Origin: Flavobacterium silvaticum
GTDB lineage: Bacteria; Bacteroidota; Bacteroidia; Flavobacteriales; Flavobacteriaceae
Assembly: GCF_012911565.1 (NCBI RefSeq)
Contig: NZ_JAAMPU010000093.1
Coordinates: 1 to 47,897, forward strand
Direction: 5' to 3'
Length of the DNA stretch: 47,897 nucleotides
In this document: positions 32,681 through 41,200 of the stretch, piece after piece
Numbering within the stretch: the stretch's first letter is position 1
How the letters are laid out: every line of letters starts with the position of its first letter
Position numbers and translations under genes: made by a program
The notes under the pieces: model-generated
The model's database searches: none
What the model was told of the DNA's origin: nothing
What the model saw: the letters and a program-made list of their open reading frames with translations, nothing else

Positions 32681-33463
32681 TTATTCAATTGCCAGAAAAG
32701 GTTTTGCTTCGGCCATCGGAATCAATATTTGTTGTGGGCCATCTGCATACGAGGCAATTTCATACGGGTTATAATAAAGCAGTATTCCGCTTTTTGTAAA
32801 GAAAATAGTTTCCGGAAGCGTAAACGATTGGGTTTCGAACATGAAGCCGTCCGAGTTTATAGGTGCTTTTTGGTCAATGCCGTACTGCTTCCGGAATTTG
32901 CTTTCGGCTAATTTGGTAAATCCTTTCACATCTGAGAACAGCTTTTCATTCGGAACTGATTTTCCAGTTTGGGCATCAAACAACAAAGATCTTTTTCCGG
33001 CATAACCATGTGCGCCACCGGTAAATGTATAATGCTGGATTTCAATATCGATAAGATTTTCAGACGTGTAGATGACTTTTCCCGTGACTTCGCCTTCCCA
33101 TCCAAAAAGATCATCGGGATTATCGCGCTGTGTTTTTTCATAGGAAGCCATGAAGTCGGTAACCAAACCTTTATAATCTTTGGCATCATACGGTTTTTCA
33201 CCAAAGTAAATAATCTGTTTGAGTACGGAAAAAACCTTGTTATTGATACTGTCTGCCTGAGGCTGCTGGTTTTTCGCAATCGGGATTTTAAGCACAACGT
33301 GCGGACATACGCCTTTGCACGGAAGCGATGTTTTTTTTTCAAACGTCTGGGTTTCGAATTCCAGTTCCTTTTGGCAGGATTGGAAAAACAAGGCGATCAG
33401 TATCAGAACTGAAAGAAAGACAAATCCTGTAGGACGTTTAGTATCAGATTTGGGTAAAGGCAT
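32681..33463 (-). CDS. DUF3298/DUF4163 (RsiV-like) lipoprotein
   Basis: A 260-residue predicted lipoprotein. I prefer the start at 33463 (MPLPKSDTKR), because the longer frame to 33556 adds about 30 residues without features. The signal segment ends FLSVLILIALFFQSC. After an acidic linker it carries a DUF4163-like part (VVLKIPIAKNQQPQADSIN), then a DUF3298-like part (YTFTGGAHGYAGKRSLLFD, FSDVKGFTKLAESKF, ILLYYNPYEIASYADGPQQ), as in RsiV and PdaC proteins. In Bacillus RsiV binds lysozyme, but here there is no sigma factor beside it, so the role is unknown. It overlaps or abuts the ArsC-like gene. Confidence 0.85.
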   Translation of the reverse strand: MPLPKSDTKRPTGFVFLSVLILIALFFQSCQKELEFETQTFEKKTSLPCKGVCPHVVLKIPIAKNQQPQADSINNKVFSVLKQIIYFGEKPYDAKDYKGLVTDFMASYEKTQRDNPDDLFGWEGEVTGKVIYTSENLIDIEIQHYTFTGGAHGYAGKRSLLFDAQTGKSVPNEKLFSDVKGFTKLAESKFRKQYGIDQKAPINSDGFMFETQSFTLPETIFFTKSGILLYYNPYEIASYADGPQQILIPMAEAKPFLAIE

Positions 33464-33515
33464 TTTTCGTGATTTGGATGAAAGAACCGTTGAAATCTTT
33501 TCTCGCGAAGCAAAA

Positions 33516-33542
33516 TTTGAAACCGGATCAATGGTAAATTTG
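33516..33542 (+). promoter_or_regulatory. Promoter of the cystathionine gamma-synthase-like gene
   Basis: TAAATTTG (33535-33542) is a clean -7 box, 30 bases before the ATG; the nearest TTTG (33516-33519) is only 15 bases away, shorter than usual. The box overlaps a perfect palindrome, AATTTGCAAATT (33537-33548), that could be an operator. Confidence 0.5.
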
Positions 33543-33572
33543 CAAATTATCGACAACTATAAAAAACCTTTT

Positions 33573-34715
33573 ATGAAGTTTAACACAAAGGCAATCCACG
33601 GGAACCAACACCATGAAGAAGTGACCGGAGCCGTGATGCCACCTGTTTTCCTGACCTCTACGTATGCCCAGAAAAGCCCCGGCGTTCCGGTAGGCGAATA
33701 TGAATACAGCCGTGCCGCGAACCCAACACGCACCGCTTTGGAAAATGCGTTGGCCAGCATTGAAAACGGAAGCCGCGGATTGGCGTTTTCATCTGGTTTG
33801 GCAGCGACAGATTGCCTGCTTCGCGGATTGAAAGCCGGTGACGAAGTGATTGCGATGGACGATTTGTACGGAGGAACGTATAGGATGTTCACGCGTATCT
33901 ACAAAGAATCCGGGATTGTTTTCCATTTTGTGGATTTTAATGATACCGATGCATTTTCGAAATTACTTTCAGATAAAACCAAACTCATCTGGGCTGAAAC
34001 GCCTACAAATCCGCTCATGAAATTGTGCGATATCAAAGTAATTGCCGAATTGGTCAAAGGTCGCGGGATCATCTTCGCCGTCGATAATACATTCGCGACG
34101 CCATATCTACAACGTCCGTTGGATTTAGGTGCCGATGTCGTGATGCACTCGGCGACAAAATACCTTAGTGGGCATTCCGATGTTATCGCCGGCGCTTTGG
34201 TCATAAAAGATGCTGCGTTGGGCGAGCAATTACATTTCCAGCAATTCGCGACAGGTGCTACGCTCGGGCCTCACGATTCGTATTTGGTGTTGCGTGGTAT
34301 CAAGACGCTTCATCTGCGAATGCAAAGACATGGTGAAAATGGAGAGAAAGTCGCCGAATTCCTCGAGAACCATCCGAAAGTAAAACAGGTTTTTTATCCC
34401 GGCTTGAAGTCGCACCCATTCCATGGATTGGCAAAAACACAAATGGAAGGTTTTGGGGGAATGGTTTCATTCACGTTCAAATCCGGCGACAAAGCAGAAG
34501 CCGTAAAGTTCCTCGAAAATCTCAAGGTATTTACTCTTGCAGAATCTCTTGGCGGAGTGGAATCTCTTGCGAATCATCCGGCTACGATGACACATGCATC
34601 TATTCCAGAAGATAAACGCAAAGCAGGCGGAATTTCAGATGATCTGGTTCGACTGAGCGTTGGGGTCGAAGATATCGAAGACTTGCTTGCCGACATCGAA
34701 CAGGCACTAAAATAA
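33573..34715 (+). CDS. PLP-dependent transsulfuration enzyme, cystathionine gamma-synthase-like
   Basis: A 380-residue Cys/Met-metabolism PLP enzyme. The start at 33573 (MKFNTKAIHGNQHHEE) matches the usual N terminus. YSRAANPTRTALENALASIENG and FSSGLAATDCLLRGLKAGDEV bind phosphate, ETPTNPLMKLCDI and VDNTFATPYLQRPLDLGADVV hold the cofactor Asp, and HSATKYLSGHSDV carries the Schiff-base Lys196. LGPHDSYLVLRGIKTLHLRM and SLGGVESLANHPATMTHASI follow. The family holds cystathionine gamma-synthase, gamma-lyase and related enzymes, which cannot be firmly separated from sequence. A strong terminator follows. Confidence 0.92.
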   Translation: MKFNTKAIHGNQHHEEVTGAVMPPVFLTSTYAQKSPGVPVGEYEYSRAANPTRTALENALASIENGSRGLAFSSGLAATDCLLRGLKAGDEVIAMDDLYGGTYRMFTRIYKESGIVFHFVDFNDTDAFSKLLSDKTKLIWAETPTNPLMKLCDIKVIAELVKGRGIIFAVDNTFATPYLQRPLDLGADVVMHSATKYLSGHSDVIAGALVIKDAALGEQLHFQQFATGATLGPHDSYLVLRGIKTLHLRMQRHGENGEKVAEFLENHPKVKQVFYPGLKSHPFHGLAKTQMEGFGGMVSFTFKSGDKAEAVKFLENLKVFTLAESLGGVESLANHPATMTHASIPEDKRKAGGISDDLVRLSVGVEDIEDLLADIEQALK

Positions 34716-34747
34716 AAAAGGCCCGAAATCACTTTCGGGCCTTTTTA
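34716..34747. terminator. Bidirectional intrinsic terminator
   Basis: AAAAGGCCCGAAA ending at 34728 pairs with TTTCGGGCCTTTT starting at 34733 around a TCAC loop. It lies between convergent genes. Confidence 0.92.
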
Positions 34748-34761
34748 TATATCGTTTTGTC

Positions 34762-35547
34762 TTAATCCAAATAGTAAATGTATCCCACGTTAAGCCAAAC
34801 CAGCCAGTCGTTGGCTTTGTTTTCTTTGTAAACGTCCGGATTCGGGTTTAGGCCGTCAACCCAGTTTGAGAAATAATACTGCCAGCGCAGGTCAATCATC
34901 AAATCTGAAAGGACTGTAAGTTTGTAACGCGTTCCAATACTTCCTACCACAGACCACGTGGTTCCGCCTTCCTGATCGAAAGCATCGAAATACTTCACCG
35001 GTGTAATTGTCGGGTCGTCACCTAATTTTCCAGGGCCTAAAGTAGAGTAGGCTTTAGGATTGTAAAATGAAAACTGTCCGCCAAGGCTTATAAAAGGAGC
35101 CAATTTTCCGGGAGATGCCGAAAATTCACGGATACTTAACGGGAAAAATTCAAGTTGTACACCAATATTGGTAACTGAAGTCTCACCTTGCATGGCTTTT
35201 AACTGACGCCCAAAGGTATTGTTCTTATCTGCCCATTCCCCTTCGTGGTTCAGCTTGGTTTTGTTGAAAGAAAGCTCGCTGCGGAGTTTGAAATGGTCGT
35301 TGAAGAAAGTCTCGGGAGCATAACAGTTACACTCGGCACGATAGGCAAAGTTGAGGTAATGGATAAGACCGACTCCGATTCCGGTATTCCCGGCATTGGT
35401 CTTAAAGTCATGGCGTTCCCCATAATCAGACTGGAATGCAACAGGACCCACGATGGCTCCTATTTCATGCGAGAATCCTAATTGAGCAGTAGCCTGGCCT
35501 GAAAAGCCCAATACCATTAATAAGCTCGCGATAAAATACTTGGGCAT
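34762..35547 (-). CDS. Outer-membrane beta-barrel protein (THC0290_0291-like)
   Basis: A 261-residue protein with a signal peptide (LLMVLGFSGQATAQ). FSHEIGAIVGPVAFQSDYG, IGVGLIHYLNFAYRA, HFKLRSELSFNKT, VQLEFFPLSI and APFISLGGQFSFY form barrel-like strands; the end WLVWLNVGYIYYLD is strand-like and aromatic. I recall this family in flavobacteria under the name THC0290_0291, often beside gdhA, as here. Function unknown. Divergent from gdhA. Confidence 0.78.
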   Translation of the reverse strand: MPKYFIASLLMVLGFSGQATAQLGFSHEIGAIVGPVAFQSDYGERHDFKTNAGNTGIGVGLIHYLNFAYRAECNCYAPETFFNDHFKLRSELSFNKTKLNHEGEWADKNNTFGRQLKAMQGETSVTNIGVQLEFFPLSIREFSASPGKLAPFISLGGQFSFYNPKAYSTLGPGKLGDDPTITPVKYFDAFDQEGGTTWSVVGSIGTRYKLTVLSDLMIDLRWQYYFSNWVDGLNPNPDVYKENKANDWLVWLNVGYIYYLD

Positions 35548-35601
35548 TGTATCTGGGGATTGATTTAACTTATTTCAGTCGGCATATGCCTCGTGTGGTG
35601 G

Positions 35602-35609
35602 CAAATATA
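35602..35609 (-). promoter_or_regulatory. -7 box of the outer-membrane protein gene
   Basis: Minus-strand TATATTTG followed by C matches TAnnTTTG, 54 bases before the ATG. Confidence 0.5.
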
Positions 35610-35702
35610 TAAAAATCGCTTTCAGTTTCTAAAATAAAATAAAAAATACTTGGAACTCACTGAAATTGACAGCATCAGCAATCTAGCCTTGTGTTTGTTG
35701 CT

Positions 35703-35750
35703 GAATTTCGCAATAAAGGTTATGCAAATAATAATTTTTTTGCGAAATTC
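35703..35750. promoter_or_regulatory. 11-bp inverted repeat upstream of the gdhA promoter
   Basis: GAATTTCGCAA (35703-35713) is the exact reverse complement of TTGCGAAATTC (35740-35750), with a 26-base AT-rich spacer. It ends seven bases before the -33 TTTG. A second pair, GCTGAAT (35700-35706) and ATTCAGC (35761-35767), brackets the -33 element. Likely a regulator site. Confidence 0.6.
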
Positions 35751-35756
35751 AAAAAA

Positions 35757-35790
35757 TTTGATTCAGCTGATTTGGAAAAATGTACCTTTG
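35757..35790 (+). promoter_or_regulatory. gdhA promoter
   Basis: TTTG (35757-35760) and TACCTTTG (35783-35790), 22 bases apart, match the -33/-7 consensus. The ATG is 54 bases after the -7 box. Confidence 0.75.
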
Positions 35791-35844
35791 CCCCGTTTAA
35801 CGAAATCGTTTTCTTACTCATATTATAAATTTTACAGATAACTT

Positions 35845-37188
35845 ATGTCACAGTCCATTGCTGCGTTTGTAGATTCGGTTGCCAATCGTAACCCAAACGA
35901 ACCAGAATTCATCCAGGCCGTACACGAGGTTGCCGAAACCGTATTGCCTTTCATCGAAAAAAACAAAAAATATCAGGGCAAAATGTTGCTCGAACGCATG
36001 GTCGAAGCCGAGCGTATCATCACGTTCCGCGTTTGCTGGATCGATGATGCCGGAAACACCCAGGTCAACCGCGGTTACCGTATCCAGATGAACTCTGCGA
36101 TAGGCCCTTACAAAGGAGGTTTGCGTTTCCACCCGTCGGTAAACCTTTCCATCCTTAAATTCCTCGCTTTCGAGCAGACATTCAAAAACAGCCTTACTAC
36201 TTTGCCAATGGGTGGAGGTAAAGGTGGTTCCGATTTTGACCCGAAAGGAAAATCAGACAATGAAGTCATGCGTTTCTGCCAGGCTTTCATGACCGAACTT
36301 TCAAAACATATAGGTGCTGATACCGACGTTCCTGCAGGAGATATTGGAGTCGGCGGACGCGAAGTAGGCTACATGTTCGGTCAATATAAAAGATTGCGCA
36401 ATGAATTTACGGGCGTTTTGACAGGAAAAGGGATTCCGTTCGGAGGTTCTTTGATCCGTCCGGAAGCTACGGGTTACGGATGTGTTTATTTTGCCGAGAG
36501 CATGCTCAAAACAAAAGGGCAACATTTCAGAAGCAAGCATGTAGCGATTTCCGGTTCAGGAAACGTAGCACAATACGCAGCAGAAAAAGTCACTGAACTT
36601 GGCGGTGTAGTAGTTACGCTTTCCGATTCGTCGGGATATATTTATGATGCGGACGGAATCAACGGCGAAAAACTCGCTTACGTCATGGAAATCAAAAACG
36701 AGTTGCGCGGACGCATCAGTGAATATGTCACCAAATATCCGTCTGCAATATTCGTCGAAGGTAAACGTCCGTGGGAAGTGAAATGTGATGTGGCTTTGCC
36801 GTGTGCGACCCAAAACGAACTGAACGGAGACGAGGCTAAAATGCTTATCGCCAACGGATGCATCTGCGTGGCAGAAGGAGCAAACATGCCTTCGACACCA
36901 GAAGCCGTGATTGAATTCCAGAAAGCCAGAATCCTTTTTGCTCCCGGAAAAGCGTCGAATGCCGGAGGAGTTGCCACTTCGGGTCTTGAAATGTCACAGA
37001 ACTCGCTTCGCCTGAGCTGGACAAGGGAAGAAGTAGACCAACGTCTGCAAGGAATCATGCTCAACATCCATGCGGCTTGTATGGAATACGGGCGTGAATC
37101 TGCCGATTATATCGATTATGTAAAAGGAGCGAATATCGCCGGTTTCGTAAAAGTAGCCGATGCGATGCTTGCGCAGGGTGTCGTATAA
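35845..37188 (+). CDS. gdhA: NADP-type glutamate dehydrogenase
   Basis: A 447-residue enzyme that interconverts 2-oxoglutarate plus ammonia and glutamate. The glutamate-binding segment GPYKGGLRFHPSVNLSILKFL leads to the catalytic-lysine region LPMGGGKGGSDFDPKGKS, followed by VPAGDIGVGGREVGYM. The cofactor fold GSGNVAQYAAEKV has LSDSSG at the end of the second strand, fitting the NADP-preferring hexameric group. GKASNAGGVATSGLEMSQNS is standard. It is monocistronic, with its own promoter, an upstream inverted repeat and a terminator, which suggests regulation by nitrogen state. Confidence 0.96.
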   Translation: MSQSIAAFVDSVANRNPNEPEFIQAVHEVAETVLPFIEKNKKYQGKMLLERMVEAERIITFRVCWIDDAGNTQVNRGYRIQMNSAIGPYKGGLRFHPSVNLSILKFLAFEQTFKNSLTTLPMGGGKGGSDFDPKGKSDNEVMRFCQAFMTELSKHIGADTDVPAGDIGVGGREVGYMFGQYKRLRNEFTGVLTGKGIPFGGSLIRPEATGYGCVYFAESMLKTKGQHFRSKHVAISGSGNVAQYAAEKVTELGGVVVTLSDSSGYIYDADGINGEKLAYVMEIKNELRGRISEYVTKYPSAIFVEGKRPWEVKCDVALPCATQNELNGDEAKMLIANGCICVAEGANMPSTPEAVIEFQKARILFAPGKASNAGGVATSGLEMSQNSLRLSWTREEVDQRLQGIMLNIHAACMEYGRESADYIDYVKGANIAGFVKVADAMLAQGVV

Positions 37189-37206
37189 TTCACATCTCTA
37201 TAAAAC

Positions 37207-37238
37207 AAAATGCCTTCTGTAACCGGGAGGCATTTTTT
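37207..37238 (+). terminator. Intrinsic terminator after gdhA
   Basis: AAAATGCCT (37207-37215) pairs with AGGCATTTT (37228-37236), with inner pairs TC/GG, then a T run. Confidence 0.88.
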
Positions 37239-37302
37239 ATTACCCTCATATGAAAATGTGCCGATTGGCGTTTTACGTATATTTGCGAACTATCTCAGCC
37301 AG

Positions 37303-39606
37303 ATGAAGCCATACCTTTACCTTCTTGTTTTCTTTTGCGGATTGCCGATGCTTTTCGGCCAGAGCCAGAATCCCTGGAAAGGTTATTTTTCGTTTACGGC
37401 CATAAAAGACATCAGCCAGGGAAACCAGAAATTTGTCGCGGCTGCCGAAAATGCGTTGTTCAGTCAACAACTCAATACCAATGTTTCTAAGACCGTTACA
37501 ACGGTTGACGGACTTGCAGGCCAGAATATATCATCGGTTTATTACAGCCAGCAGTTCAACAAAACCCTCATTGGTTACGAGAACGGATTGATGACGGTTA
37601 TCAATGAAGCCGATGGAACCATATTGAAAGTCGTCGACATCATCAACAAACAATTGCCGCCCAACATCAAAAAGGTCAACCATTTCTCTGAATATGACGG
37701 AATGGTCTACGTGTCCTGCGATTTTGGAATCTGCCAATACAATCTGGCTACGTTACAATTCGGAGATACGTATTTCATAGGACCATCGACTCCTGAGATA
37801 GTCGTGAACCAAACCACTGTTTTTGACGGATATATTTATGCCGCCACGGCCAATAATGGTGTCAGGCGGGCTTTAGTGACGAATCCGAACCTGATCGATG
37901 CTACCCAATGGACAGAATTCGCATCCGGAAGCTGGGTAGGAGTAGCCAATTTCGGGACTCAACTTGTTGCAGCCGAATCATCAGGAACTTTGTACAGAAG
38001 TTCAGGCGGGCCATTCCAATTCTTTTCCCAGGTCAACACACCTTTGGATTTTCGGGCTGTCGGTGATTATGTAATCGTAACTTCGGCAGACAAGGTAAGT
38101 GTGTTCAATACTTCTCTCGGCATCGTCTCTCAGGTAAACGCGACTTCGATTCCAGATTTGACCGGAACATTGAGCTGTGCTACCGTTGCCGGTTCGACCC
38201 TTTTCATCGGAACTACGGCCAACGGCGTTTTTGAAACTACAATTTCCAATCCGGGCCAATTCACAGATATCACTCCTGCAGGCCCAATCCGGAATTATAT
38301 TTTCTCGCTCAATACACAATCTCCGGATTTATGGATGACTTATGGCGGCTATTCGTATGAGAATTTCATCAATCCGTATCCGCTGGATTCGTTCGGTATC
38401 AGTAAATTCAGCTCAACCGATGGCTGGAAGCACATTCCCTATGAAGAAATGCATGAGCCTGGAAAAAATGCCCATGATTTGGTCCGTATGACTTTTAATC
38501 CGGCCAACCTGAATCAATTTTATGTAAGCAGTTATTTTTCAGGGTTGCTCAAGTTTGAGAATGAGACATTGGTAACCCAATATGACAATACAAATTCTCA
38601 GGACAAATTGCGAACGCTTAATCCCAGCATCATTGATGTACGTGTGGAACAGAGCGTGTTTGACAGAAATGGAACCTTATGGATGAGCGCTACCTTTTTC
38701 AGCAGCGGAATCAAGTCTTTGAGCACCAATGGCACATGGGAGGCCTATGACATGACCTCTGTCATGGATAATCCGGCTGCGGACCGATACAACCGGATGG
38801 TCATCGATAGCAACGGTGTAAAATGGGTTGCCACCGAAGCCAATGGTGTTGTAGGGTTTTATGAAAACGGCCCGACGTTTCAAAGGATTACCGTGGGGGA
38901 CGAAGCCGGAAATCTGCCTGTATCCAATACCAGGGCACTCGCCATAGATAAAAGGGGGGCGCTTTGGATTGGCACTATCCTGGGGCTTCGGGTTGTTAAT
39001 AATGTAGGTGCTTTTTCCGGGGGCGAACAAATAGAATCCCAATCCATCATCATTCTTGACGATGACGGTGTTGCCCAGGAACTATTTTACCGTGAGCCGA
39101 TTACAGACATCGCAGTGGATGGTGCCAATAATAAATGGGTTTCAACTGCAGATGCAGGAGTATTCCTTCTTTCGCCAAACGGACAGGAAACCATATATCA
39201 TTTTACCATAGATAATTCTCCGCTTCCAAGTAATGAAATCCTTGACATAGAGATCAACGGATCAACGGGAGAAGTTTTTATTGCCACGACTAAAGGTTTG
39301 GTTTCATTCGGAGGGATTTCGACCGATTCAAGCGATAATCTCGATAACGTAAAAGTCTATCCGAATCCTGTGCGTCCTGAATATACAGGAACCGTCAAGA
39401 TCACAAACCTGATCGATAACGCTAACGTCAAAATCGCCGACATTGCCGGAAACCTTGTTTTTGAAACTATTGCAGAAGGCGGAACCATAGAATGGGATAC
39501 GACAGCCTTTGGCAAATACCGCGTGGCATCGGGAGTTTACATGATTTTTATTTCTACCGATGACGGTTTGAAGACGAGGGTTAAAAAAGTGATGATTGTC
39601 CGCTGA
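37303..39606 (+). CDS. porZ: PorZ-like type IX secretion protein with sorting domain
   Basis: A 767-residue exported protein. The start at 37303 gives the signal peptide MKPYLYLLVFFCGLPMLFGQ. The body is built of propeller blades of the two-component-regulator type (YFSFTAIKDISQG, GTLWMSATFFSSGIKSLS, GVKWVATEANGVVGFYENG, GALWIGTILGLRVVN, NNKWVSTADAGVFLLSPNG). The last 85 residues form a type A T9SS sorting domain (VKVYPNPVRPEYTGTVKITN to RVKKVMIVR). This is the PorZ layout, a surface protein of the T9SS attachment complex that delivers anionic LPS in Porphyromonas. It precedes recO. Confidence 0.88.
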   Translation: MKPYLYLLVFFCGLPMLFGQSQNPWKGYFSFTAIKDISQGNQKFVAAAENALFSQQLNTNVSKTVTTVDGLAGQNISSVYYSQQFNKTLIGYENGLMTVINEADGTILKVVDIINKQLPPNIKKVNHFSEYDGMVYVSCDFGICQYNLATLQFGDTYFIGPSTPEIVVNQTTVFDGYIYAATANNGVRRALVTNPNLIDATQWTEFASGSWVGVANFGTQLVAAESSGTLYRSSGGPFQFFSQVNTPLDFRAVGDYVIVTSADKVSVFNTSLGIVSQVNATSIPDLTGTLSCATVAGSTLFIGTTANGVFETTISNPGQFTDITPAGPIRNYIFSLNTQSPDLWMTYGGYSYENFINPYPLDSFGISKFSSTDGWKHIPYEEMHEPGKNAHDLVRMTFNPANLNQFYVSSYFSGLLKFENETLVTQYDNTNSQDKLRTLNPSIIDVRVEQSVFDRNGTLWMSATFFSSGIKSLSTNGTWEAYDMTSVMDNPAADRYNRMVIDSNGVKWVATEANGVVGFYENGPTFQRITVGDEAGNLPVSNTRALAIDKRGALWIGTILGLRVVNNVGAFSGGEQIESQSIIILDDDGVAQELFYREPITDIAVDGANNKWVSTADAGVFLLSPNGQETIYHFTIDNSPLPSNEILDIEINGSTGEVFIATTKGLVSFGGISTDSSDNLDNVKVYPNPVRPEYTGTVKITNLIDNANVKIADIAGNLVFETIAEGGTIEWDTTAFGKYRVASGVYMIFISTDDGLKTRVKKVMIVR

Positions 39607-39712
39607 TGAGAAGCAAGAAGCAAGAGGCGGAAATCAAAAAGATAGAGGTAAAAATCATGTTGAATCATGGTGTGCAAGTCATTCGACATTCGACATTCGA
39701 CATTCGACTCTC
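39607..39712. repeat. Heptamer-word arrays (locus F)
   Basis: Right after the porZ stop: TGAGAAG, CAAGAAG, CAAGAGG (39607-39627). Before recO: CATTCGA four times without error (39680-39707), then CTCTCA before the ATG. The two words are not reverse complements, unlike the other loci. A perfect four-copy array is the least degenerate case here. Confidence 0.8.
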
Positions 39713-40429
39713 ATGCTGATCAAGACAAAAGCTATCGTCTTGTCTGCGTTAAAATATCAGGAAAAAAGCCTGATCGTAAAATGTTTTACGGAATCGGACG
39801 GACTCAAATCTTACTTTGTCCACAACGCCTTTTCATCGTCCAAAACAGCTTCTCGCAAAATCGCCTATTTCCAGCCGCTGACGATTCTCGAAATAGAAGC
39901 CAGCCACAAAAACAAAGGCACGCTTGAAACCTTCAAGGAAATCCGGCTTTCTTCGCCTTTTGCAACTGTGGCGGCCGATATTTCCAAGAGCACGATTGCG
40001 CTTTTTTTATCGGAACTGCTGCATCATAGCATTCGCGAAGAAGAAAAGAACCCGGATCTTTTTGCCTTTCTCGAAACAGCTTTACTTTGGCTCGACCATC
40101 ATGACGAGGTGGCGAATTTCCATTTGGTTACGTTGTTGCAGATGACAAAATTCCTCGGCTTTTATCCGGCGAACCGCCAGGATGGGGAAAATTATTTTGA
40201 TATGGTCGAAGGATTTTTCACCGAATTGCCCGGAATGAACGCCCTCGATGCATCAGAAACCGAATTGGTGTCAAGGCTGCTTCCGCTGCGGTTTGAAAAT
40301 GGGCAAGGGATTTTTTCGGCATCGGAAAGGCGAAGATTGCTTAAAATCCTCATCGATTATTACGCGTTGCATCTCGAAGGTTTCCGCCGGCCGAAATCTT
40401 TGGAAGTCTTGCAGCAGATTTTTGTCTGA
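39713..40429 (+). CDS. recO: DNA repair protein RecO
   Basis: A 238-residue RecFOR-pathway protein that helps RecA load and anneals single strands. The start at 39713 (MLIKTKAIVLSALKYQEKSLIVKCFTE) gives the expected N-terminal OB-fold; a longer frame from 39596 runs through the heptamer array. The helical C-terminal domain is normal (FLSELLHHSIREEEKN, LLQMTKFLGFYPANR). No zinc cysteines are seen, which is common in this phylum. Confidence 0.93.
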   Translation: MLIKTKAIVLSALKYQEKSLIVKCFTESDGLKSYFVHNAFSSSKTASRKIAYFQPLTILEIEASHKNKGTLETFKEIRLSSPFATVAADISKSTIALFLSELLHHSIREEEKNPDLFAFLETALLWLDHHDEVANFHLVTLLQMTKFLGFYPANRQDGENYFDMVEGFFTELPGMNALDASETELVSRLLPLRFENGQGIFSASERRRLLKILIDYYALHLEGFRRPKSLEVLQQIFV

Positions 40430-40432
40430 TAT

Positions 40433-41191
40433 TCAATGCACATCTATTCCGTCGAAATATATTTCGGTAATCACAGTGTCCTCGAATTTGCTTCCGGGAT
40501 AGACCTCGAGAATCTCAAATTTTATCGTCCACCACGGCTTGTTTTTTAAGATGTCCCAGTTTTGCCTGTCGGAATAACCCAACGGCCCGATTTTGAAATG
40601 CTGTTCGTTGCGACTGTCCGACAGATTCAAAACGGCAAACACGTTATCATCGACATACATTTTCAGTTTTTTGACACGTGAGTTTTCTTTCCAGAGCTTC
40701 GCAGATTTCACATAGCCGTTTACCACGATTATTTCTGTGATCCTTGGGTTTTCGGGCGGAAAATGATACACGACAAATTCCCCGATTCCATAACCTTTTA
40801 CACCTTCAATCCAGGCCGACTTGTAATCGAGATCATGGATGTTCTTAGGCGAATAATCTATTTTGGCCGACTTTAGATAGGATGATGCCGAAATCGTGTC
40901 TTCTCCCGCGCCGCAATACCAACTGCATCCGGGACCTAATACGTCCCAATAACTTTCCATTTCGAAATCGCATTTTTCTGCTAACTTTTTTTGCTCTTTG
41001 GACAGTTTGGAACGTTCGAGTTGCGCCACGTTCGAGTTATAGAAATCATCGCATTGCTTTTTTAGTTCGATGAATTCAGCTTCTTCCTTTTCACTTTTGT
41101 CGATGAGTGCGCCCAATTCCGGATACAATTGCGTAACCGATTGGCCAAAACCGGCCAGGCTGATAAGTAAGAATAAGATACGGATTGCCAT
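40433..41191 (-). CDS. NADase-type glycan-binding-like exported protein
   Basis: A 252-residue protein with a short signal segment (MAIRILFLLISLAGFGQ). A charged helix at about 30-75 (DKSEKEEAEFIELKKQ) is followed by a discoidin-like beta domain: ISASSYLKSAKIDYSPKNIHDLDYKSAWIEG, GEFVVYHFPP, ITEIIVVNGYVKSAKLWKENSRVKKLKMYVDD and VYPGSKFEDTVITEIYFDGID. This fits the NADase-type glycan-binding domain. The catalytic NADase part is absent. Function unknown; probably periplasmic. It converges with recO with a three-base gap. Confidence 0.78.
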   Translation of the reverse strand: MAIRILFLLISLAGFGQSVTQLYPELGALIDKSEKEEAEFIELKKQCDDFYNSNVAQLERSKLSKEQKKLAEKCDFEMESYWDVLGPGCSWYCGAGEDTISASSYLKSAKIDYSPKNIHDLDYKSAWIEGVKGYGIGEFVVYHFPPENPRITEIIVVNGYVKSAKLWKENSRVKKLKMYVDDNVFAVLNLSDSRNEQHFKIGPLGYSDRQNWDILKNKPWWTIKFEILEVYPGSKFEDTVITEIYFDGIDVH

Positions 41192-41200
41192 AACCAGCTA

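Noticed and set aside
39596..39712. N-terminal extension of recO
   Set aside because: The extension reads through a heptamer array and porZ end; the family N terminus begins at 39713.
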